From contig DOCI01000041.1 of the NCBI GenBank assembly GCA_003503535.1, forward strand, positions 12,108-17,175: a stretch of DNA of 5,068 bases, in the 5' to 3' direction. Made by a program: the position numbers and the translations under genes. Below the pieces are notes generated by a model. It was not told the origin of the DNA, made no database searches, and saw only the letters and a list, made by a program, of their open reading frames with translations. Shown in pieces: positions 1-5,068 of the stretch (positions are counted from its first letter, which is position 1; each line of letters starts with the position of its first letter). This stretch comes from Planctomycetaceae bacterium (GTDB taxonomy: Bacteria; Planctomycetota; Planctomycetia; Planctomycetales; Planctomycetaceae).

Positions 1-797
1 TATCGATATCCATCGGACTCCGCGTACCGCACCAAATCAAGCCAATGACGCGCCCAGCGTTCTCCATATTCTGGACGTGAGAGCAACTGATCGACTACGT
101 TTTCGTACGCCTGTGGGTTGGTATCCTGTTCGAATGCCCGCACTTCTTTGGGAGTAGGTGGTAAACCGATGAGATCGAAATACAACCGACGCAACAGGAC
201 AGCACGATCCGCTTCTGGAGCTGGAACGAGTTGCTGCTCATCTAACTTCGCACCAATGAACTGGTCGATCTCGTTCTGGCACCACTCCTCATTTGCCAGT
301 TGAGTTGGCGGAGCAGGATCAGTCACAGGCTGAAAAGCCCACCAGTTGTGTTCCTCCTGAGTGAAGGTTGGCCCTGCCGGCCTCAGTTCGGCATCTCCAT
401 GATCGCCCGGCCAGGGTGCTCCCATCTCGATCCATTTATAGAGTACGGCAATCTGCTCTTCGCTCAGCTTCTGGGAAGGCGGCATCTCGTAAGATTCGTA
501 GCGGACAGCCTCTATCAGTAAACTGGAATCAGGCTTACCTGGTTGGATTGCAGGCCCCGATTCCCCTCCCAGTTGAAGGGCACTGCGGGAATCGACACGC
601 AATCCTCCTTTGGTCATCTTTTCGGAATGACACTTGTAACACTGTTCAATCAACAGAGGCCGCACGTGCTTTTCGAAGAACTGGATCTGCAACGATGTCG
701 GCTGCTCATCACCCCAGACAACATTTGAGATCGGGCCGTTTATCAACGACAATACGAAACCAATCAGCAACAGGAATGACTTGTTCTGGCAATACAT
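1..797 (-). CDS. Planctomycete PSCyt1/PSCyt2 (DUF1549) exported haem protein, N-terminal 265 residues, cut by window edge
   Basis: This frame is open from an ATG at 797 to the left edge, so the C-terminal part is missing. The first ~29 residues look like a Sec signal peptide: a short polar start, a hydrophobic core (residues 8-19) and a possible cleavage site after Val-Trp-Gly (27-29). A mono-haem cytochrome c domain (PSCyt1) follows, with the haem site CYKCH at 53-57, the 'GGLRVDSR' stretch at 64-71, 'GGESGPAI' at 77-84 and the likely distal ligand Met105 in an MPP motif. From about residue 150 (HNWWAFQPV) the PSCyt2/DUF1549 domain begins, with the typical 'RRLYFDLIGLPPTP' (203-216) and 'RPEYGERWARHWLDLVRYAES' region (241-261). 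Family members are usually 700-1100 residues and end in a PSD1 (DUF1553) domain, expected beyond the edge. Their biochemical role is not established; export and haem binding are inferred. An in-frame TGA lies shortly upstream of the ATG. No clear Shine-Dalgarno site is visible. Confidence 0.95.
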   Translation of the reverse strand, partial: MYCQNKSFLLLIGFVLSLINGPISNVVWGDEQPTSLQIQFFEKHVRPLLIEQCYKCHSEKMTKGGLRVDSRSALQLGGESGPAIQPGKPDSSLLIEAVRYESYEMPPSQKLSEEQIAVLYKWIEMGAPWPGDHGDAELRPAGPTFTQEEHNWWAFQPVTDPAPPTQLANEEWCQNEIDQFIGAKLDEQQLVPAPEADRAVLLRRLYFDLIGLPPTPKEVRAFEQDTNPQAYENVVDQLLSRPEYGERWARHWLDLVRYAESDGYR

Positions 798-1055
798 GGA
801 TGTCAATCAGATTGTTCAAAGGTTGGTACTTGTTCCGCAAGTGAGGACTCGCTCGTCCACAATTTAACAAGATACGATAATCCAACCAATGCGTCTACAA
901 CTCATTGATATCGATGAAAGAGTTGCCTGGAATGAGAACTGTGATTTTCCTATGGCTGGGCAATTACACGCACTCTTTCTCACAAAAAGGGTCACAATGC
1001 TTTTTCTCGGTATCAATCAGCATGCATTACAACTGACCATGTCGAGCAACGCCTG

Positions 1056-1089
1056 AAAAAAATCGAGCTCTGAGTTGTCAGAGGTGCGA
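1056..1089 (-). terminator. Intrinsic (Rho-independent) terminator candidate for minus-strand transcripts
   Basis: Read on the minus strand, a perfect 6-bp stem CTCTGA/TCAGAG with a CAAC loop (1068-1083) is extended by an outer TCG/CGA pairing (1087-1089 with 1063-1065) across a small internal loop. A run of seven T follows at once (1062-1056). This is the hairpin plus U-tract form of an intrinsic terminator. It lies about 440 bases past the cytochrome stop codon, so it could end the three-gene operon after a long 3' UTR or end a small RNA encoded in the gap. It also separates the operon from the PSCyt1 gene. Confidence 0.6.
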
Positions 1090-1162
1090 GGACCTAGTCG
1101 CGATCGAGGTTTAGAATTCGAAGTTGAATAATGGAGCACAGATTTCGAATGAGCAGGGGACT

Positions 1163-1182
1163 GAAATTCGGGACCGAATTTC
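1163..1182. repeat. 20-base dyad: 9-bp perfect inverted repeat around a 2-base centre
   Basis: The arms GAAATTCGG and CCGAATTTC pair perfectly around a GA centre. In DNA this looks like an operator for a dimeric regulator; in RNA it would form an 8-bp stem with a four-base loop. No U-tract follows on either strand, so it is not a terminator by itself. A perfect 9+9 dyad this compact is unlikely by chance in 730 bases. No gene starts near it, which makes an RNA-structure role as plausible as an operator. Confidence 0.45.
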
Positions 1183-1202
1183 TGAACACTGCAGACGATT
1201 GA

Positions 1203-1312
1203 GTGACCAGTCACGACCATAATGTTAAACTCTCGGCCTGTCTGGAACTCGGACAGAAAATAGCAGAATGTCATGACAAACAGCACGGAAATAAGTCTGC
1301 GGCTTGATCAAG
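1203..1312. repeat. Cluster of short dyads next to the 20-base dyad
   Basis: Four further symmetries lie within 110 bases: GTGAC/GTCAC around CA (1203-1214), a stem-loop at 1238-1256 (CTGTC/GACAG, continuing inward with G-U pairs if transcribed on the plus strand), the perfect palindrome TGTCATGACA (1269-1278) and the perfect palindrome CTTGATCAAG (1303-1312). Each could arise by chance. Their density beside the 9+9 dyad is what makes the stretch notable. No function is assigned. Confidence 0.3.
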
Positions 1313-1476
1313 TCGTTTTAGCGGAAGGTGGCCTGATGCAATTAAAAAATCCTTCCAGAGTTCGATTCTATCTGCATTACAACGTCTGATCTGGTGAATA
1401 CGAGAGCGAGCCCCGGGCACCGCAGTCCCAATTATTGAACTACTAAATCAGATTGGATTTTCCAGTGTCCTCATAT

Positions 1477-1520
1477 CGTATTCTGGCCTAAAGAAAATAA
1501 TCGTTATACCGGAGAATACG
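1477..1520 (-). repeat. Stem-loop just downstream of the cytochrome stop codon
   Basis: CGTATTCT (minus strand, 1520-1513) and AGAATACG (1484-1477) form a perfect 8-bp inverted repeat with a 28-base loop, starting seven bases after the cytochrome stop codon. No T-run follows on the minus strand, so it is a poor intrinsic terminator. It might act as a 3'-end stabilising structure or may be chance. Confidence 0.3.
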
Positions 1521-1527
1521 CCTCAGT

Positions 1528-2637
1528 TCAGTCATTACGAACTCGAATCCAATGATCTGTAAATTTCAAATGGGGTGCGACTTCGACCTTGGGCATGTGA
1601 CAGTCGAGACAATCGTTGGAATCTGGTTTATTCGAGCACGTCACAGAAACAGAAGAGTTCTCGCTGTGGCACTTCCGGCAAGTCCGAACATAGTTTAAAG
1701 CGATCTTGCTAGCTGGCGCATGAGGATCATGGCATGTAGTACAAGTCAGATATTCAGCAGAGCCTGGTTGAGCCTCCGGATGAAAACAGGGACTGAGAGT
1801 CAAGCCGACACTGGCTAGCCGAGGTAAATCTGTCTCCTGAATCGTCAGATCTTCCGGATTCATTTCATCTGCACGACGATGACATCCCCCACATCGATTT
1901 ACGGATTCCATGGCTGTCATTTTTGACCAGTCAAGTCCCCATTGCCCGTGACTTTCGTTACCGCACTCCTGTGCCTGGAGGTGTTTTACGGAGCCGGGAT
2001 GGCATCGATCACAGCTCACACCTGGCTGAACTGTATCCTCTGTCAAACGAGACTCTGTTGGAACGATGTTCGTGATATGGCAACCAAAGCAATTCATCGT
2101 TTCAGCATGGTCACTCAGTTTGCCTATTCGCTCGACTCCCGACAACGAGTCGGCATTTGTATTCTGCCCTAATGTAGGTCCAAGTTCATTATTGGGATAC
2201 CAGGATGTTCGTAGCTGTACCAGTTGGTCTTTACCTTGAGCATTCGAAATAAGACTTACTGGGGTCATTGCATGCGATCCAGAGCCAAACACCCAGTCGA
2301 CCTGAACCGGTTCTGGATAGCGTGAATGATGATAATACAAGCGCCCTTCATGGACTTGAAACTCAGCCTTCTCCTGCTCATTCGCGAATGACTTATCTCC
2401 GAATCGGGAAAGCACGAGCGGATCTGTACCCGAGAGCAATGTGCGAGAATGAGGAGCCCCGTGAAATCGATCGACATATTTTTCGTGACATGTTCTGCAA
2501 GACTCCGCCGAAGGAGGGGCCGATTCCGCTCGCCAACTGGGAGAGACTGCTTTATTCTGATAGGCTCCTGAAAATAGGCTGTACAGACAGAACAGCAGTG
2601 AACCGATTATTGCAATTAGAAAAGGAATACGTTTCAT
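1528..2637 (-). CDS. Seven-haem c-type cytochrome, cytochrome c554/HAO-like, membrane-anchored or exported
   Basis: This 369-residue protein should carry seven covalent c-type haems outside the cytoplasmic membrane and act in electron transfer. The seven CXXCH sites are CRTCH 47-51, CFGCH 183-187, CDRCH 209-213, CGGCH 249-253, CTTCH 299-303, CRKCH 320-324 and CLDCH 343-347. Residues 1-26 are a basic start plus a hydrophobic helix without a clear cleavage motif, so it may stay as an anchor. 'GVSCDRCHPG' (206-215) and the ending 'CHMPK...FTDHWI' match multihaem cytochromes of the c554/HAO-like group, often seen fused to TPR repeats in planctomycetes and acidobacteria; no TPR is present here. 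Non-motif histidines such as 63, 122, 177, 230, 306 and 362 could serve as distal ligands. A haem-free stretch of about 130 residues separates haems 1 and 2. The start lies 8 bases after the upstream stop with no Shine-Dalgarno site, which suggests translational coupling. Substrate and partners are unknown. Confidence 0.95.
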   Translation of the reverse strand: MKRIPFLIAIIGSLLFCLYSLFSGAYQNKAVSPSWRAESAPPSAESCRTCHEKYVDRFHGAPHSRTLLSGTDPLVLSRFGDKSFANEQEKAEFQVHEGRLYYHHSRYPEPVQVDWVFGSGSHAMTPVSLISNAQGKDQLVQLRTSWYPNNELGPTLGQNTNADSLSGVERIGKLSDHAETMNCFGCHITNIVPTESRLTEDTVQPGVSCDRCHPGSVKHLQAQECGNESHGQWGLDWSKMTAMESVNRCGGCHRRADEMNPEDLTIQETDLPRLASVGLTLSPCFHPEAQPGSAEYLTCTTCHDPHAPASKIALNYVRTCRKCHSENSSVSVTCSNKPDSNDCLDCHMPKVEVAPHLKFTDHWIRVRND

Positions 2638-2645
2638 AAGCTGGT

Positions 2646-4739
2646 TTAATTTATAGAAAGTTTATTAATCATATAACGAGCCAAATCACTTGCGTGAGTT
2701 GATGAGCCCAACTTGATTGCCTGCTCAAAGTAATTCACTGCAGCAGCAGTCTCTCCGAGTTCCGTCGCAATGAGTCCACAGGCATAACGTGCCTCAGAAG
2801 TGGCAATTGTTTGCATCTCCTGCAAAGCAGACATTAGCTCACCTTGCTTATAGTTCTCGATACCACTGATCCAAGCCGCTTCGTTATTAAAATTAGGGAG
2901 CTCCATCCATCCATTCCGTTTCAGTATGTCTTCTTCGTGTCCCAATGCAGATTCCTCAAGGATTAACTGCATCCGAAACAAACTCGCTCGTCCCGAGTGT
3001 ATTCGTTCTTGTACTGCTTGCTGTTTTATGGTTTGGAGCCATTCTTCTTTCAAATATTCGCTTCCAAAAAATCGACGACAGCTGAATATGATGCGCGACG
3101 CAGCAAAATTCATATTCATCGCCTGGAATACTGCAATTTGTTCCTGCAAAGGTTCAAGGGATGGTTTTCCAGATAATATTCCAGAGATATCAATTGGCTC
3201 GTCAGCTAATGACGGAGCAGAAAGATCATATTTCCATGGTCCTGCCTCTAGAAATGTCCTCAGTTTTAAGGTCTCTACAATTTGTTGGCTTAGAAGCGGA
3301 TCTCCAGCCCTGGCAAAGATGAGCACAGGAGGCGTTAAAGAAAGTGGCTTCCAGCGTTCTTCTTCCAGCGACCGAATCATGTTGACTCGATCTGTTGAAA
3401 TCGCGAGTAGTCTCGTCTCACGTTCCTTCAGCGGAAGATACCATCCCAGTCTCTCACCGAGATCGGTCAGCTGAGTTTCACGGATCCTCAAATCAAGCGA
3501 ATGATTCATTAAAGCCCAGTCTCGCGCTCTACCCTGAATCAAGGCACGAGGCGGGTAATCATGCAATCTCATTTTATTGCTTTGTGAAATACATGCTGTC
3601 ACAAAAGCCGCCTCTTCTGTTCCTGCGGCATAGATGCTGTCCTCCAGACGCGGGAGCAAGGAGAACTGGCTGGTCTCCTTCCCACCAAATGAGGAATCGA
3701 TTCCGATTCCCATTCGCATCGATCCCGCTGGCCATACATTTAAGATGGAGAGTGAAGACATTATCAGCATGAGCAGACTTGCTGCCACAATAACACCCGC
3801 TTTTGGCTCGTGTGATTTGTGATGATTTGCATCAGCCTTTTCAAACACGATTTGCTTCTTTACCAATATTGTCGCAACCAGAGGGATTAGTTGACGGTTC
3901 AGTACACCGAGCATCAACAGGATCGCACTCGTTCCAAATTCGACGGGACGCCTCCTCAGGTTCTCTGCCAACACACTAACCCCAAGACCTAGATAACCGA
4001 TCGTTAGTGGACTCCATTCCAGTCGCAAAAGTTCTCCGTAATTCAATTCCTCCAGTACCCATCGATCTTCTGTTAACCAGGGAAGCAATAGCCTGAAGGA
4101 ATCATGAAAAACGAAGAGGCCACGTGGACAGGACACAAGCCCCAGGATGATCATCGCAAGCCGAACAAGTGTAAGCTTCCAGTTGACTGCAGAACTCGAT
4201 AGACCCGTTCTAAAAACCATAGCGAAGAGAATGAGCAGGCAATGACCTCCCACATTAGCCCAAACTAGCGATAAGAAGAACCAGCAGATAAGCCTTCGAT
4301 TGAGACTGAATGTGTTATCGAGTGCCGCGAGGCGATAAGCCAATACTGTCAGTATCATTTCCAGAACCAGCGAGGTCGGTTCCAGAAATGGTTCGACAGC
4401 AAGCAGCCAGAAACTCATGAAAACGAAAAACTGAGGCTGCAGCAGAAAAATTTTCCTCCCGATCAGTAATAGAAGAAACAAACTCGGGATAGCGAGCCGA
4501 GCAACTATTAAACCAAGCTTGTTGGGAATCAACGAAAGTCCATAGCTTATTAGCCCACCCAACCAGTCGGCCTCTGAAGCGTACTCGTCCAGTAATAGAT
4601 CTTTTGAGGGCGTCCACGAGCCAGCAACGACCCGAGCACCACGAGAAATATCCCACGCAAGAGGCTCATTCCGAACTGTCTGCAGCGAACAGACCAGCAA
4701 AATGAGGCCAAAACAGAGACGATTCAGAACATGAAGCAT
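2646..4739 (-). CDS. Polytopic membrane protein with soluble C-terminal half and TPR-like repeats, GT-C-like family (tentative)
   Basis: This 697-residue protein has about nine or ten hydrophobic helices in its first 335 residues (roughly 4-20, 75-94, 97-116, 122-139, 150-176, 188-206, 246-260, 268-292 and 313-335). A soluble half follows, ending in two TPR-like units (about 619-647 and 648-681; the second has Gly655, Ala667, Phe671 and Ala674 in consensus places). Several landmarks recall, from memory, a poorly characterised family of large bacterial membrane proteins resembling GT-C glycosyltransferases: 'DEYASEADWLGG' in the first loop (51-62), 'WANVGGH' (160-166, compare W-A-N-x-H-G), 'LEWSPL' (240-245) and 'ALIQGR' (399-404, compare F-I-D-G-R). 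No catalytic residue can be assigned, so glycosyl transfer is only a suggestion. It sits between the small upstream gene and the cytochrome, 8 bases before the latter, and may help assemble or anchor the cytochrome; that is inference. AGG motifs precede the start inside a hairpin. Confidence 0.85.
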   Translation of the reverse strand: MLHVLNRLCFGLILLVCSLQTVRNEPLAWDISRGARVVAGSWTPSKDLLLDEYASEADWLGGLISYGLSLIPNKLGLIVARLAIPSLFLLLLIGRKIFLLQPQFFVFMSFWLLAVEPFLEPTSLVLEMILTVLAYRLAALDNTFSLNRRLICWFFLSLVWANVGGHCLLILFAMVFRTGLSSSAVNWKLTLVRLAMIILGLVSCPRGLFVFHDSFRLLLPWLTEDRWVLEELNYGELLRLEWSPLTIGYLGLGVSVLAENLRRRPVEFGTSAILLMLGVLNRQLIPLVATILVKKQIVFEKADANHHKSHEPKAGVIVAASLLMLIMSSLSILNVWPAGSMRMGIGIDSSFGGKETSQFSLLPRLEDSIYAAGTEEAAFVTACISQSNKMRLHDYPPRALIQGRARDWALMNHSLDLRIRETQLTDLGERLGWYLPLKERETRLLAISTDRVNMIRSLEEERWKPLSLTPPVLIFARAGDPLLSQQIVETLKLRTFLEAGPWKYDLSAPSLADEPIDISGILSGKPSLEPLQEQIAVFQAMNMNFAASRIIFSCRRFFGSEYLKEEWLQTIKQQAVQERIHSGRASLFRMQLILEESALGHEEDILKRNGWMELPNFNNEAAWISGIENYKQGELMSALQEMQTIATSEARYACGLIATELGETAAAVNYFEQAIKLGSSTHASDLARYMINKLSIN

Positions 4740-4771
4740 TTGCCTGCCTATCGGCAGTTTTTATGAAACTG
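4740..4771 (-). promoter_or_regulatory. Two mutually exclusive hairpins over the ribosome-binding site of the membrane-protein gene
   Basis: In the minus-strand RNA, hairpin B pairs CAGUUU (4771-4766) with AAACUG (4760-4755) across a five-base loop. Hairpin A pairs CUGCC (4757-4753) with GGCAG (4748-4744) across a GAUA loop. The two share bases 4755-4757, so they cannot both form fully. The only Shine-Dalgarno-like bases before the ATG at 4739 are two AGG motifs (4749-4747 and 4745-4743), and both overlap the 3' arm of hairpin A. Hairpin A should therefore hide the ribosome-binding site and hairpin B should free it, the layout of a simple translational switch. The stems are short, and no ligand or regulator is evident. 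Confidence 0.4.
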
Positions 4772-4785
4772 ATGATTTAACATTC

Positions 4786-5058
4786 TTATTTAGGAGCGGC
4801 TACTACACGCAAGGCGGCCGATCCTTCCTCAAATGCTTCTTTGACAGCGTCATTTGAGCCATTACTTTCTGCCAGTTGAATTGCTTCTCGAAATTGTTTT
4901 ACGGCTTTCTCCTTAGCTGCTGATCGTTCTTCCGAATCGTATCCCGATGGAAGTTGAGAGGATTCGAACGCATCAAGAGCCAATTTGAATTCGGGATTCT
5001 TTAATTCGGCTTTAGCGGTTTCAATATCGCCGAAGCCGACAGCCGTACCAATCGGCAT
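4786..5058 (-). CDS. Small charged helical protein of unknown function, first gene of the operon in this window
   Basis: From the ATG at 5058 this encodes 90 residues, rich in Ala, Glu and Lys and probably mostly alpha-helical after residue 12. No signal peptide, cysteine, metal site or named domain is visible. The stretch 'AVKQFREAIQLAESNG' (about 52-67) resembles one TPR helix pair, so a degenerate TPR-like fold is possible. The ATG is preferred because GGAG stands six bases upstream. A TTG directly before it is a weaker choice. The frame stays open to the right edge, so a longer protein beginning outside the window cannot be excluded. It ends 46 bases before the membrane-protein gene, and co-transcription is likely. 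I do not recognise a family. Confidence 0.65.
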   Translation of the reverse strand: MPIGTAVGFGDIETAKAELKNPEFKLALDAFESSQLPSGYDSEERSAAKEKAVKQFREAIQLAESNGSNDAVKEAFEEGSAALRVVAAPK

Positions 5059-5064
5059 CAATAT

Positions 5065-5068
5065 CTCC
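5065..5068 (-). promoter_or_regulatory. Shine-Dalgarno site for the small upstream gene
   Basis: GGAG on the minus strand lies six bases before the ATG at 5058. It is the clearest ribosome-binding site in the window and is the reason for choosing that start. It touches the window edge, so it may extend further. Confidence 0.55.

Larger units (their letters stand above)
1023..1383. repeat. 11-base direct repeat pair (1023-1033 and 1373-1383)
   Basis: TGCATTACAAC occurs twice in the same orientation, 350 bases apart, flanking most of the dyad-rich part of the gap. The bases just inside the copies show no matching terminal inverted repeats, and no transposase frame lies between them. An old insertion with target duplication is therefore only a weak possibility; chance or a shared protein-binding site is equally open. 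Confidence 0.3.
798..1527. other. 730-base gene-free gap
   Basis: No reading frame here looks like a real protein. The longest, on the minus strand at 1017-1286, has a GTG start, no ribosome-binding site and no recognisable motif, and it runs through a terminator-like hairpin. The gap holds an intrinsic-terminator candidate (1056-1089), a 20-base dyad (1163-1182), smaller dyads up to 1312, an 11-base direct repeat (1023-1033 and 1373-1383) and a stem-loop just after the cytochrome stop codon. It should contain the 3' untranslated region of the cytochrome operon and, between about 800 and 1050, the promoter of the PSCyt1 gene. I could not identify a convincing -35/-10 pair. No tRNA or rRNA is visible. 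Confidence 0.7.

Noticed and set aside
118..844. Overlapping plus-strand reading frames over the left edge
   Set aside because: They are antisense to the clear PSCyt1/PSCyt2 coding sequence and show no protein features of their own.
860..900. Weak -35/-10-like pair (TTGGTT, 17 bases, TAAATT) on the minus strand upstream of the PSCyt1 gene
   Set aside because: It matches only three and four of six consensus bases. In a sequence of this composition such matches are common, so it is not listed as a promoter.
1017..1286. Minus-strand 89-codon reading frame in the gap with a hydrophobic start
   Set aside because: It has a GTG start, no ribosome-binding site, no domain or repeat and a low-complexity tail, and it runs through the terminator hairpin at 1056-1089. 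It is best explained by chance.
1351..1377. tRNA T-loop-like TTCGATTC at about 1361-1368
   Set aside because: The flanking bases do not form a 5-bp T-stem, and no acceptor stem or anticodon arm can be drawn around it.
1340..1400. T-run on the minus strand (about 1350-1344) after a CAGA/TCTG pairing as a second terminator
   Set aside because: The stem is only 4 bp with an 11-base loop and lies several bases from the T-run, which is too weak to call.
1942..3822. Plus-strand reading frames opposite the cytochrome and membrane-protein genes
   Set aside because: They are shadows of strongly supported minus-strand genes, with no motifs and no ribosome-binding sites.
4744..4762. Hairpin followed by five T on the plus strand, looking like an intrinsic terminator
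   Set aside because: No plus-strand gene ends before it, the stem is only 5 bp, and it lies between two minus-strand genes of the same likely operon. The ribosome-binding-site hairpin reading fits better.

Overview
The window most likely comes from a member of the Planctomycetota. The strongest sign is the partial gene at the left edge. It encodes an exported protein with a planctomycete-type cytochrome c domain (PSCyt1) followed by the start of a PSCyt2 (DUF1549) domain, an arrangement that is greatly expanded in this phylum and its relatives. Sparse Shine-Dalgarno sites, moderate G+C (about 45-53% by hand count) and a long gene-free gap fit this. Genus cannot be read from the sequence.

Every supportable gene is on the minus strand, so transcription runs from right to left. 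First is a small charged helical protein (4786-5058), whose N-terminus lies close to the window edge. After a 46-base gap comes a 697-residue polytopic membrane protein (2646-4739) with a large soluble C-terminal half ending in TPR-like repeats. Eight bases further on is a seven-haem c-type cytochrome of the cytochrome c554/HAO-like kind (1528-2637). The tight spacing suggests one operon, with the cytochrome probably translationally coupled to the membrane protein. Next is a 730-base gap without a convincing gene (798-1527). It holds a good intrinsic terminator candidate for the minus strand and several dyad symmetries. The PSCyt1/PSCyt2 gene (1-797) then runs off the left edge.

The inferred theme is envelope-associated electron transfer: a membrane-anchored multihaem cytochrome made together with a membrane TPR protein, next to a separate gene for a mono-haem exported protein. 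The substrate of neither haem protein can be read from the sequence.

The points most worth a second look are two mutually exclusive hairpins at the ribosome-binding site of the membrane-protein gene, the long dyad-rich stretch between the cytochrome stop codon and the terminator, and the pairing of the heptahaem cytochrome with a TPR membrane protein of unknown function.
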